Source: JAKEGN01 sp964465665 (GTDB lineage Bacteria; Pseudomonadota; Gammaproteobacteria; Steroidobacterales; Woeseiaceae). From it: a stretch of 8,300 bases of DNA. Location: positions 1 through 8,300 of the forward strand of contig CAYXKM010000259.1 of the NCBI GenBank assembly GCA_964465665.1. Reading direction: 5' to 3'. Each line of letters opens with the position of its first letter. Positions within the stretch are counted from its first letter, which is position 1. Under the pieces are notes generated by a model. That model had not been told where the DNA came from. It searched no databases and saw only the letters and a list, made by a program, of their open reading frames with translations. Both the position numbers and the translations under genes were made by a program. Below, piece after piece: positions 1-5,863 of this stretch.

Positions 1-107
1 GGCATGATCTTGCCGTCGATTTTGATCTTGGCTGGTGCAAACGGGGCAAAGAAAAGGTCAGAGGCCTTTTTTTCGACCATCAGTTTGAATAGCGGTTTAA
101 CGTTCAT
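1..107 (-). CDS. Third PilT/PilU-like pilus ATPase, N-terminus only (partial)
   Basis: This is the first 35 codons of a minus-strand gene whose remainder lies left of the window. The start is the ATG at 105-107, with a purine-rich GTGAGG stretch a few bases upstream and only 29 nt after the pilU stop, so it is probably co-transcribed with pilT and pilU. The visible protein begins MNVKPLFKLMVEKKASDLFF and continues to a KIKIDGKIM segment. It aligns without gaps to the N-terminal PAS-like domain of PilT/PilU: the MVEK..SDLF block and the [KR][IV]DG strand are both present. It resembles the neighbouring PilU more than PilT (MVEK and DLF rather than DLHL). The usual P-P before the strand is replaced by A-P-A. 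Family membership is well supported by these motifs and the tandem position. Whether the ATPase domain is intact cannot be seen. Confidence 0.8.
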   Translation of the reverse strand, partial: MNVKPLFKLMVEKKASDLFFAPFAPAKIKIDGKIM

Positions 108-136
108 CCATTTGCCTCACGCAGCTCTGATCGAGC

Positions 137-1294
137 TCAGAATGTCCGAGCCGTGTCCTCTTCCATGATTCTCAGGCTTTCCGACTGGTGGTCGGCGAGC
201 GACGAATCCCGTTTGCTCTCGAGTTTGACGCGCAGTCGCAGTTCATTCTTCGAATCCGCATTTCGCATCGCCTCTTCATACGAGATATGCCCTTCCTCGT
301 AGAGCGTGAACAACGCCTGGTCGAAAGTCTGCATTCCGAGGCGGGTCGACTTTGCCATGATTTCCTTGATCTGCCCCACCTCGCCCTTGAATATCAGGTC
401 AGCGATCAACGGTGTATTCAACATGATTTCCATAGCCGCAATCCGGCCGACGCCGCTTTGCCGAGGGATAAGGCGTTGCGATACGAAAGCCCTGGTATTG
501 AGCGATACATCCATCAGCAGCTGGGAACGCCTCTCTTCCGGGAAGAAGTTGATGATGCGGTCGAGCGCCTGGTTTGCGCTGTTCGCGTGCAGGGTCGCCA
601 GGCACAAATGCCCGGTCTCGGAAAACTGTATTCCGTATTCCATGGTCTCGCGATCGCGGATCTCGCCAATCAGAATGACGTCCGGCGCCTGGCGCAACGT
701 ATTCTTGAGCGCCGCGTGCCAGGACTCGGTATCCACACCCACCTCACGTTGCGTAATCACGCATCCGTGGTGCGGATGCACGTACTCCACGGGATCCTCG
801 ATGGAAACGATGTGCCCTTTCGAATTGTGATTGCGATGTCCGATCATTGCTGCCAGCGTAGTCGACTTGCCTGAGCCGGTTCCACCGACGACGATGACCA
901 GGCCGCGCTTGTTCATGACAACGTCTTTCAGGATCGGCGGCAGGTCGAGATCCTCGAGTGTCGGAATCTCGGTTGTAATCGTCCGGAGTACAGCCCCGAT
1001 CATGCCCTGCTGAATGAATGCGCTGACCCGAAAACGTCCGATGCCCTGCGGCGCGATCGCGAAATTGCATTCCTTGGTAGCATCGAACTCCTTGATCTGT
1101 TTGTCGTTCATGATGGAACGAACCATCATCGCCGACTGATCTGCAGTCAGTGGCGTGTCGGTGGCTTTGTGAATGGTACCGTCTACCTTGATTGCGGGCG
1201 GAAAGCCGCAGGTGATAAAGAGGTCGGAACCGTCTTTCTCCACCATTTTCCGCAACAGGTTTTGCGTCAGCCTTACCGCTTGCTCGCGTTCCAT
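137..1294 (-). CDS. pilU: Type IV pilus retraction ATPase PilU
   Basis: A cytoplasmic hexameric ATPase that assists PilT in disassembling type IV pili at the base of the pilus machine (family knowledge). The 385-residue length is usual. It has an N-terminal PAS-like domain (about 1-110, with GSDLFITCG near 22-30), then a RecA-like domain: Walker A GGTGSGKST at 137-145 (Lys143), Asp box IEDPVEYVH near 165-173, Walker B VILIGEIRD with the expected catalytic Glu211, and His box TGHLCLATLH near 227-236. PilU rather than PilT is indicated by GYRN-like GHRN after Walker A, the KNTLRQAPDVI segment, the acidic C-terminal tail ending EEDTARTF, and PLIADLI where PilT has AIRNLI. The ATG at 1292-1294 has GAGGAG and GAGAGG upstream, and no other start would keep the N-terminal domain. 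It follows pilT by 46 nt and is probably in the same operon. Confidence 0.95.
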   Translation of the reverse strand: MEREQAVRLTQNLLRKMVEKDGSDLFITCGFPPAIKVDGTIHKATDTPLTADQSAMMVRSIMNDKQIKEFDATKECNFAIAPQGIGRFRVSAFIQQGMIGAVLRTITTEIPTLEDLDLPPILKDVVMNKRGLVIVVGGTGSGKSTTLAAMIGHRNHNSKGHIVSIEDPVEYVHPHHGCVITQREVGVDTESWHAALKNTLRQAPDVILIGEIRDRETMEYGIQFSETGHLCLATLHANSANQALDRIINFFPEERRSQLLMDVSLNTRAFVSQRLIPRQSGVGRIAAMEIMLNTPLIADLIFKGEVGQIKEIMAKSTRLGMQTFDQALFTLYEEGHISYEEAMRNADSKNELRLRVKLESKRDSSLADHQSESLRIMEEDTARTF

Positions 1295-1340
1295 TGTCCT
1301 CTCACTCCTCTCTCGACTTCCGGCAACTTCGCATCCGCCA

Positions 1341-2381
1341 TCAGAAGTTCTCTTTGTTCACTGCGCGGAATCGTGCCTCTTCCTTGTTGATCAGGCCCTT
1401 GGTCATCAACTCGTGCAGATTCTGGTCGAGCGTCTGCATGCCGACCGCGCCACCCGTCTGGATCGATGAATACATTTGAGCAATCTTCCCTTCGCGAATC
1501 AGGTTTCGAATGGCCGGCGTGCCGATCATGATCTCGTGAGCGGCAATTCGTCCGCCACCGATTTTTTTCAGCAAAGTCTGCGAGATCACGGCGCGCAACG
1601 ACTCCGACAACATGGCACGCACCATTTCCTTTTCGGCCGCTGGAAATACGTCGACGATACGATCGATGGTCTTGGCGGCTGAGCTCGTGTGCAGGGTGCC
1701 GAAAACCAGGTGACCGGTCTCGGCGGCGGTCAGAGCCAGCCGGATGGTTTCCAGGTCGCGAAGCTCGCCCACCAGGATGACGTCCGGGTCCTCGCGCAGC
1801 GCCGAGCGCAATGCCTCGTTGAATCCCAGTGTGTCGCGATGCACCTCGCGCTGGTTTATCAGGGATTTCTTGCTTTCATGGACGAATTCGATCGGGTCCT
1901 CGATGGTCAGGATATGGTCCGGCTTGTTGTCGTTGACATAGTCGACCATGGCAGCAAGCGTTGTCGATTTGCCGGATCCGGTTGGCCCCGTAACCAACAC
2001 GATGCCGCGCGGGTGCATGGCGAGATCCTTGAAAATCTTTGGTGCGCCCAGGTCGTCCAGGGACAGGATCTCCGACGGAATCGTGCGAAACACGGCAGCC
2101 GAGCCGCGATTTTGATTGAAGGCGTTGACCCGAAAGCGTGCAAGTTTCGGAATTTCGAAGGAAAAGTCCGTCTCCAGAAACTCTTCATAGTCCTTGCGCT
2201 GCTTGTCATTCATGATGTCGTACACCATGCTATTCACGTCCTTGTGAGTCAGCGCCGGCATGTTTATGCGCTTCATGTCACCATCGACGCGGATCATCGG
2301 CGGCACGCCGCCGGAAAGATGCAGGTCCGATGCGTTGTTTTTTACCGAAAATGACAACAGCTGGGCTACGTCGACAGCCAT
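1341..2381 (-). CDS. pilT: Type IV pilus retraction ATPase PilT
   Basis: The hexameric motor that depolymerises type IV pili and so drives twitching motility, DNA uptake and surface sensing (family knowledge). The 346 residues match the normal length. Visible motifs are the N-terminal ASDLHLSGGVPPMIRVDGD segment (17-35), Walker A GPTGSGKST at 132-140 (Lys138), Asp box TIEDPIEFVHES near 159-170, Walker B VILVGELRD with Glu206, His box TGHLVFGTLH near 222-231, and the PilT-specific AIRNLIREGK motif at 290-299 needed for retraction. NDKQRKD and GMQTLDQNL are also typical. The ATG at 2379-2381 has GAGGGAG just upstream. It is the first gene of the minus-strand run and is divergent from yggS, an arrangement also known in Pseudomonas. 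All key residues are present, so it should be active. Confidence 0.97.
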   Translation of the reverse strand: MAVDVAQLLSFSVKNNASDLHLSGGVPPMIRVDGDMKRINMPALTHKDVNSMVYDIMNDKQRKDYEEFLETDFSFEIPKLARFRVNAFNQNRGSAAVFRTIPSEILSLDDLGAPKIFKDLAMHPRGIVLVTGPTGSGKSTTLAAMVDYVNDNKPDHILTIEDPIEFVHESKKSLINQREVHRDTLGFNEALRSALREDPDVILVGELRDLETIRLALTAAETGHLVFGTLHTSSAAKTIDRIVDVFPAAEKEMVRAMLSESLRAVISQTLLKKIGGGRIAAHEIMIGTPAIRNLIREGKIAQMYSSIQTGGAVGMQTLDQNLHELMTKGLINKEEARFRAVNKENF

Positions 2382-2439
2382 GGAACTCCCTCTGGAACTA
2401 TGGCAGCCGGACTTACCATAACCCGGCCTGATGGCTGTC

Positions 2440-2446
2440 TAGTATA
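2440..2446. promoter_or_regulatory. Candidate -10 element(s) in the pilT/yggS divergent region
   Basis: The 86-bp gap between pilT and yggS must carry both promoters. On the minus strand 2446-2441 reads TATACT, one base from the TATAAT consensus, and would give pilT a leader of roughly 50 nt. On the plus strand the overlapping 2440-2445 reads TAGTAT, a weaker match that would start yggS transcripts about 15 nt before its GTG. I found no good -35 box at standard spacing for either, so assignment is tentative; activator-dependent or sigma-54 promoters are not excluded. Confidence 0.3.
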
Positions 2447-2467
2447 GCCGAGCACCCGGAGCAAAAC

Positions 2468-3154
2468 GTGATTGGGGTCACGGATAACTTTCGAAAAATC
2501 CAAGATTTGCTGGCAAAAGCTACGAGAGATGCAGGCCGCCCGGCGGGCTCCGTTCGGCTGCTGGCCGTGAGCAAGCTGCAGCCGGTCGAGGCGGTACTGG
2601 AGGCATCCCGGAGCGGCCAACTCGACTTCGGCGAGATCACCGTCGGCGAGGGCGTGCGGAAAATCAGGGAGGCCGGACGGAACGACCTGGTGTGGCACTT
2701 TATCGGCCACCTGCAGGCCAACAAGTCGCGGCCGGTTGCGGAACATTTCGCCTGGGTCCACACCGTCGACCGCCTGAAGATAGCGGAAAGGCTGAGCGAT
2801 CAGCGGCCATCCGGAATGGAACCGCTGAATATCTGTATCCAGGTGAATATCGATCACGAGCCGAACAAGTCCGGCGTGGCACCGGCTGAACTGGACGAAC
2901 TGGCGCTGTCGGTCGCCGCACTGCCGCGACTCCGACTGCGCGGCCTCATGTGCATCCCGGCCATCCGCTATTCGTTCGAAGAACAGCGCCAGCCGTTCGC
3001 GCGGTTGCGTGAAATCAGGGACAACTTGACAGACCGTGGCTTGCAACTCGATACACTGTCGATGGGTATGAGCGCCGATTTTGTCGCGGCGATCCATGAG
3101 GGTGCGACTATCGTCCGCCTGGGTACGGCGCTCTTCGGCCAACGCGACACATGA
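2468..3154 (+). CDS. yggS: PLP homeostasis protein, YggS/PLPBP family
   Basis: A cytoplasmic fold-type III PLP-binding protein without known enzymatic activity that buffers pyridoxal phosphate and influences amino-acid pools (family knowledge). The 228 residues form one alanine-racemase-like barrel. Visible motifs are LLAVSK with the PLP lysine at residue 36 (the same number as in E. coli YggS), WHFIGHLQANKSRPVAEHF, HTVDRLKIAERLSDQRP, a QVNI.....KSG strand, LRGLMCIPA, and the C-terminal LSMGMSADF plus IVRLGTALFGQR. The start is a GTG at 2468-2470, supported by GGAG at 2458-2461 with 6-nt spacing. Residues 54-61 read FGEITVGE where the family normally has FGENYVQE, a departure from a highly conserved loop. 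It lies 48 nt upstream of proC, a widely conserved pairing, and probably shares its transcript. Confidence 0.94.
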   Translation: MIGVTDNFRKIQDLLAKATRDAGRPAGSVRLLAVSKLQPVEAVLEASRSGQLDFGEITVGEGVRKIREAGRNDLVWHFIGHLQANKSRPVAEHFAWVHTVDRLKIAERLSDQRPSGMEPLNICIQVNIDHEPNKSGVAPAELDELALSVAALPRLRLRGLMCIPAIRYSFEEQRQPFARLREIRDNLTDRGLQLDTLSMGMSADFVAAIHEGATIVRLGTALFGQRDT

Positions 3155-3202
3155 TGGTAGATGGTAACGCCAGCTGAACTGTGTGGAAATCGGGGTACAA
3201 CA

Positions 3203-4021
3203 ATGATCAAGACCAGGACCGGACTGATCGGTGGCGGCAACATGGCGCGTGCGATAGCCGGTGGATTGCTTCGTGGCGGCATGCATGCGAACAACGTATT
3301 GATTGCCGAACCGAGGCCCGAGCAATGTGAGCTGTTGCGAAAGGAACTGCACGGCGTTCTGGTAACCGGGAACAATGCGCTGGTGGCTGCGGACGCCGAA
3401 ACGCTGTTGTTTGCCGTAAAGCCGCAAATACTGCGATCAGTCTGCGAGGACCTGCGCGATATCGTGCAACAGCGCAAGCCGTTGATCATGTCTATCGCGG
3501 CAGGCCCGCGCATCGACGACATCGATGCATGGCTGGGCGGCGGCCTGCGTGTCGTCCGGGTCATGCCGAATCAACCCGCACTCATCGATCAGGGCATATC
3601 GGCGCTGTTCGCAAACTTGCGGACGGACAGCGCCGGACGCCTCATGGCTGAGAAAATCATGTCGGCAGTCGGCGAAGTCGTGTGGATGGACACCGAATCC
3701 AGGATGGATGCCGTTACGGCCGTATCGGGAACCGGCCCGGCCTACTTTTACTTCCTGATCGACGTGATGATAGAAACCGCAATCGAGTTGGGCATCGATC
3801 CGAAGACTGCACGCACGCTGGCGGTTGAAACGGCGCGGGGCGCCTCCGCACTTGCTTCGGCGCAGCAAGAGCCAATGACGCAAATGATCGAAAGAGTTCG
3901 CTCCCCCGGAGGTACGACGACGGCAGCATTCGAGTATCTGGAGAAAGCGGATGCCCGTGGTATCTTTGCACGGGCGATAGTCGCCGCCAGGGATCGGGCG
4001 GCAGAACTCGCCAACTCCTGA
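3203..4021 (+). CDS. proC: Pyrroline-5-carboxylate reductase
   Basis: Catalyses NAD(P)H-dependent reduction of 1-pyrroline-5-carboxylate to L-proline (EC 1.5.1.2), the last step of proline synthesis, in the cytoplasm. From the ATG at 3203 the protein has 272 residues, the normal length. The N-terminal Rossmann motif is LIGGGNMA at 8-15. FAVKPQ (70-75), SIAAGP (97-102) and RVMPNQP (119-125) follow. The C-terminal dimerisation/catalytic half carries AVSGTGPAY (173-181) and SPGGTT (234-239). Most family members have MPNTP where this one has MPNQP, a mild substitution. An in-frame ATG at 3161 would add 14 residues, but it lacks a good ribosome binding site and places extra residues before the nucleotide-binding strand. 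The 3203 start has CGGGG 7 nt upstream. It sits between yggS and yggT in a probable operon. Confidence 0.95.
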   Translation: MIKTRTGLIGGGNMARAIAGGLLRGGMHANNVLIAEPRPEQCELLRKELHGVLVTGNNALVAADAETLLFAVKPQILRSVCEDLRDIVQQRKPLIMSIAAGPRIDDIDAWLGGGLRVVRVMPNQPALIDQGISALFANLRTDSAGRLMAEKIMSAVGEVVWMDTESRMDAVTAVSGTGPAYFYFLIDVMIETAIELGIDPKTARTLAVETARGASALASAQQEPMTQMIERVRSPGGTTTAAFEYLEKADARGIFARAIVAARDRAAELANS

Positions 4022-4028
4022 GGCAGCA

Positions 4029-4061
4029 ATGACAACTCGGCCAGGCGCGCACCGGAAATGA
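4029..4061 (+). other. Possible 10-codon mini-ORF overlapping the yggT start
   Basis: Directly after the proC stop, a GAGG motif (4020-4023) lies 5 nt before an ATG at 4029. The frame reads MTTRPGAHRK and stops at a TGA (4059-4061) that overlaps the yggT ATG (4058-4060) as ATGA. The Shine-Dalgarno motif here is better than the one directly before yggT, where the nearest good motif is AGG 12 nt away or GGAA 2-3 nt away. The layout suggests ribosomes could reach yggT by stop-start coupling. Chance occurrence is possible and there is no evidence that the peptide has a function. Confidence 0.35.
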
Positions 4062-4630
4062 TTCAGGCTCTCATCTTCCTGCTGGACACGTTCGCCCGAC
4101 TTTACCTGCTGATCCTCTTGCTGCGATTCTGGCTGCCTTTCTTGCGCGCCAATTTCCGCAACCCGGTAGCGCAAGGCGTCCTCAAGTACACGTCTCCGCT
4201 GGTGGTGCCCGTGCGGCGTTTCATTCCTTCGGTCGGCCGACTGGATACGGCGACCGTTCTGATAGCCCTGGTCATTCAGATCGTTGTGTCCCTCCTGATA
4301 CTGGTCCTGGCGCACGGACCGGAGGTACTGGGCATACTTGCATCGGCCGCCGGTTTGTCATCGCTGGTGCTTGCCGCATTAATCAATCTGGCGATCCTCA
4401 GCGTCGTCATGTTCATCGTCGCTATCATCATTCGCGTGATACTGAATCTTCTCGGCCGATATTTCGGTCCGCTGTCGGATTTGCTCGCCGATATGACAGA
4501 GCCACTGTTGCGGCCTGTTCGAAAGTACATTCCGCCACTGGGCATCATCGATCTGTCAGCTTACATCGTGATCGTGCTTTTGATCGCCCTCAACATGGTG
4601 CTGACGGATTTGCTGCCGGCCCTTTTCTGA
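4058..4630 (+). CDS. yggT: YggT family inner-membrane protein
   Basis: An integral membrane protein with two YGGT repeats and no enzymatic motif; relatives have been linked to osmotic stress and membrane organisation, but the molecular role is not settled. The 190 residues contain about four hydrophobic segments (roughly 4-26, 64-86, 97-128 and 164-185). The duplication is visible: residues 35-63 carry NPVAQ...SPLVVPVRRFIPSVGRLD and 138-165 carry PLSDLL...EPLLRPVRKYIPPLGIID, each followed by a hydrophobic stretch. The P-[VI]-R-[KR]-[FY]-I-P loop is the hallmark of the family. The ATG at 4058 lies 36 nt after proC. The yggS-proC-yggT order is common in gammaproteobacteria. Confidence 0.92.
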   Translation: MIQALIFLLDTFARLYLLILLLRFWLPFLRANFRNPVAQGVLKYTSPLVVPVRRFIPSVGRLDTATVLIALVIQIVVSLLILVLAHGPEVLGILASAAGLSSLVLAALINLAILSVVMFIVAIIIRVILNLLGRYFGPLSDLLADMTEPLLRPVRKYIPPLGIIDLSAYIVIVLLIALNMVLTDLLPALF

Positions 4631-4658
4631 GCCGTGGCCCTGTCTAGGCCGCACGGCT
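4630..4658 (+). other. Hairpin just after yggT
   Basis: AGCCGTG (4630-4636) is complementary to CACGGCT (4652-4658), with partial GGCC pairing inside the 15-nt loop. It begins at the last base of the yggT stop. No T-tract follows, so it is not a standard intrinsic terminator; it could stabilise the 3' end of the operon transcript or be fortuitous. Confidence 0.3.
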
Positions 4659-4667
4659 GCAATAGTC

Positions 4668-4673
4668 TATAGT
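4668..4673 (+). promoter_or_regulatory. Candidate -10 box for the DUF4426 gene
   Basis: TATAGT at 4668-4673 is a good -10 match lying 40 nt before the lipoprotein ATG. The region 16-18 nt upstream has no recognisable -35 box. The 83-nt gap after yggT is long enough for a separate promoter, but read-through from the yggS operon is equally possible. Confidence 0.3.
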
Positions 4674-4713
4674 CGCAAGCCAGAGGCAGTCCGTACCGGG
4701 GGGGACGGTTCAT

Positions 4714-5187
4714 ATGAAGGTCATTTCAAGAATAATCACTCTGTCATTCCTGGCCGCACTCGTTGCCTGCGGTGGCCCCGGTGAGAACGCTACGGTTCCC
4801 GCGGCTCAACCGGCTGGCGCCTCGTCGTCCGACCTCGGCAACCATGTGGTGCACTTCAGTGCACAGCTGACCGACCAGCTGCCCCCCGAGGTTGCCCGTA
4901 CCTACAACATCCTGCGCAGCAAGAATCGGGCAATGCTGAATGTGTCCGTCATCGAAGCCGAATCCGGCACGCCCGTGACCGCCGTCATCGAAGTCAAGGT
5001 CGTGAATCTGACCGGGCAATTGAAGAATGTAGTCATGCGCAAGATCCAGGAGCAGGAAGCGATTTACTACATCGGTGAGACGGCCGTGGCCAACCAGGAA
5101 ACCCTGGTCTTCGATATTACCGTTACGCCCGACGGCTCCAGCCAACCTGCCACTGTTCGGTTTAAGCGACAGTTCTATACGAACTGA
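4714..5187 (+). CDS. DUF4426 domain lipoprotein
   Basis: A 157-residue predicted lipoprotein. Residues 1-18 form a signal peptide (K2, R6, hydrophobic core ITLSFLAAL) ending in the lipobox LVAC, with Cys19 as the lipidated residue. Residues 20-21 are Gly-Gly rather than Asp, so sorting to the outer membrane is likely if standard rules apply. After a low-complexity Ala/Ser/Pro linker (about 24-40), the rest matches the DUF4426 family as I recall it: VHFSAQLTDQLPPEVARTY, ILRSKNRAMLNVSV, a central VNLTGQL strand, EAIYYIGE, and the C-terminal RFKRQFYTN. The function of DUF4426 is unknown. Its genes are often near yggT, proC and pilT, with metXW between in Pseudomonas; metXW is absent here. The ATG has a long G-run (GGGGGGGA, 4698-4705) 8 nt upstream. 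Confidence 0.85.
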   Translation: MKVISRIITLSFLAALVACGGPGENATVPAAQPAGASSSDLGNHVVHFSAQLTDQLPPEVARTYNILRSKNRAMLNVSVIEAESGTPVTAVIEVKVVNLTGQLKNVVMRKIQEQEAIYYIGETAVANQETLVFDITVTPDGSSQPATVRFKRQFYTN

Positions 5188-5199
5188 CGCAAAAATCGT

Positions 5200-5261
5200 C
5201 CGGATTGCAAAAAAACGCTTGAAAACACGACTAAAACGCAGGTTCCGCCTTACCAATCCGG
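5200..5261. repeat. 8-bp inverted repeat upstream of the HU-like gene
   Basis: CCGGATTG (5200-5207) and CAATCCGG (5254-5261) are exact reverse complements separated by 46 nt of A-rich DNA. The right arm overlaps the spacer of the candidate HU-like promoter. It could be a pair of operator half-sites or a long-loop stem, but a pairing of this length can arise by chance. Confidence 0.3.
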
Positions 5262-5278
5262 CGATCTTGTGATATCGT
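5250..5278 (+). promoter_or_regulatory. Candidate promoter of the HU-like gene
   Basis: TTACCA (5250-5255) and TATCGT (5273-5278) are separated by 17 nt and each matches four of six sigma-70 consensus bases. Transcription would begin near 5285, giving a leader of about 50 nt that contains the terminator-like hairpin at 5294-5313. No better pair is visible between the DUF4426 stop and the HU-like start. Confidence 0.4.
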
Positions 5279-5293
5279 CGCGCAGCATTTTTC

Positions 5294-5313
5294 ACGGGCC
5301 TCGCCCGTTTTTT
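5294..5313 (+). terminator. Intrinsic terminator-like hairpin 23 nt before the HU-like start
   Basis: ACGGGC (5294-5299) and GCCCGT (5303-5308) form a perfect 6-bp GC-rich stem with a 3-nt CTC loop, followed by a run of six T (5308-5313). This is a textbook rho-independent terminator shape. It could end the DUF4426 transcript. However, only 23 nt separate it from the HU-like ATG, so the HU-like promoter probably lies upstream and the hairpin is inside its leader, where it may act as an attenuator. Confidence 0.7.
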
Positions 5314-5336
5314 CTATTTTCGGGAGTTTATTTTTC

Positions 5337-5654
5337 ATGGCAGCAAGCAAGGCACCAACCAAATCCGAAATCTTCGCCAGCATCTCTCAGGATACCGGGC
5401 TGACCAAAAAAGACGTCGCCGCGGTATTCGACTCACTGGCAGGTCAGATCAAGAAGAATCTTGGCGGTCGCAACGGCCCCGGGATCTTCACCGTCCCCGG
5501 CCTTCTGAAAATGCGAGTCGTGAAGAAGCCGGCAACCAAGGAACGCAAGGGCATCAATCCATTCACCGGCCAGGAGATGATGTTCAAGGCAAAGCCGGCC
5601 AGCAAGGTCGTCAAAGTGGCGGCGCTGAAGGGCCTGAAGGATATGGTCAAATAG
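5337..5654 (+). CDS. HU/IHF-family histone-like DNA-binding protein
   Basis: A small basic nucleoid-associated protein expected to bind and bend DNA as a dimer. The 105 residues are longer than canonical HU (about 90). Residues 7-45 form the helical dimerisation part (TKSEIFASISQDTGLTKKDV then VFDSLAGQIKK). Residues 49-63 are the GIFTVPGLLKMRVVKK strand region. The flexible DNA-binding arm spans about 60-90 and contains KERKGINPFTGQE, with the tip proline at 75 where HU proteins carry the intercalating R-N-P motif; here it reads I-N-P. The C-terminus VKVAALKGLKDMVK matches the final HU strand and helix. Lys/Arg are abundant throughout. GGGAG at 5322-5326 is 10 nt before the ATG. It is flanked by terminator-like hairpins on both sides, so it is probably monocistronic. 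It is neither canonical hupA/B nor ihf; I give no symbol. Confidence 0.88.
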   Translation: MAASKAPTKSEIFASISQDTGLTKKDVAAVFDSLAGQIKKNLGGRNGPGIFTVPGLLKMRVVKKPATKERKGINPFTGQEMMFKAKPASKVVKVAALKGLKDMVK

Positions 5655-5717
5655 TTCGGAACTGGATTCCGCACTTTGCGGCCGATGCAGCGCGACCCGC
5701 CGCATCCATGCCGAAAC

Positions 5718-5746
5718 AAAACCGGGCTGCTCGCCCGGTTTTTTTT
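5718..5746 (+). terminator. Intrinsic terminator after the HU-like gene
   Basis: AACCGGGC (5720-5727) pairs with GCCCGGTT (5733-5740) around a TGCTC loop; the T-run covers 5739-5746 (eight T). The A-rich left flank (AAACAAAA) gives a TTTTGTTT tract on the other strand, so the same hairpin could also end transcripts of the convergent hydrolase gene. Its GGGC...CTCGCCCG core is shared with the hairpin before the gene. Confidence 0.88.
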
Positions 5747-5760
5747 GGCACCATATGACA

Positions 5761-5853
5761 CCGGATTTGGTGACAGTAACCTTAACTCATACAGTCAATT
5801 AGCTCGCAACGGACAAGGGCCTTTCGAGTTAAGGTTACTGTCACCAAATTCGG
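5761..5853. repeat. Near-perfect 28-bp inverted repeat with a 37-nt loop
   Basis: The left arm (5761-5788) and right arm (5826-5853) are reverse complements over 28 bp with a single mismatch (5764 against 5850, still a possible G-U pair in RNA). The inner 23 bp (5766-5788 and 5826-5848) are perfect and contain GGTGACAGTAACC. The loop is 5789-5825. There is no T-tract and no ORF inside. It lies between the HU-like terminator and the convergent hydrolase gene. Size and symmetry fit a miniature mobile element (MITE-like) or a repetitive extragenic palindrome. No obvious target-site duplication is seen. Related GTGACA/GCGACA words continue to the right, into the hydrolase stop region (5858-5876). 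Confidence 0.8.
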
Positions 5854-5863
5854 GCCCTGTCGC

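Noticed and set aside
188..874. 228-codon plus-strand frame opposite pilU, and a similar one at 1689-2354 opposite pilT
   Set aside because: Both are mirror images of conserved ATPase coding sequence and contain no domain of their own.
3161..3202. Upstream start for proC adding 14 residues
   Set aside because: It has no clear ribosome binding site, and the family begins right before the nucleotide-binding strand, which fits the ATG at 3203.
2366..3427. 353-codon minus-strand frame opposite yggS and proC
   Set aside because: It overlaps two certain genes plus the divergent promoter region, and its low-complexity composition (many H, R, Q) is typical of a shadow frame.
3437..4315. 292-codon minus-strand frame opposite proC and yggT
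   Set aside because: It spans the junction of two well-supported plus-strand genes and has no recognisable motifs.
5761..5853. Palindrome interpreted as an intrinsic terminator or a CRISPR-type repeat
   Set aside because: No T-tract follows either arm, and there are only two arms, in inverted orientation, without regularly spaced units.
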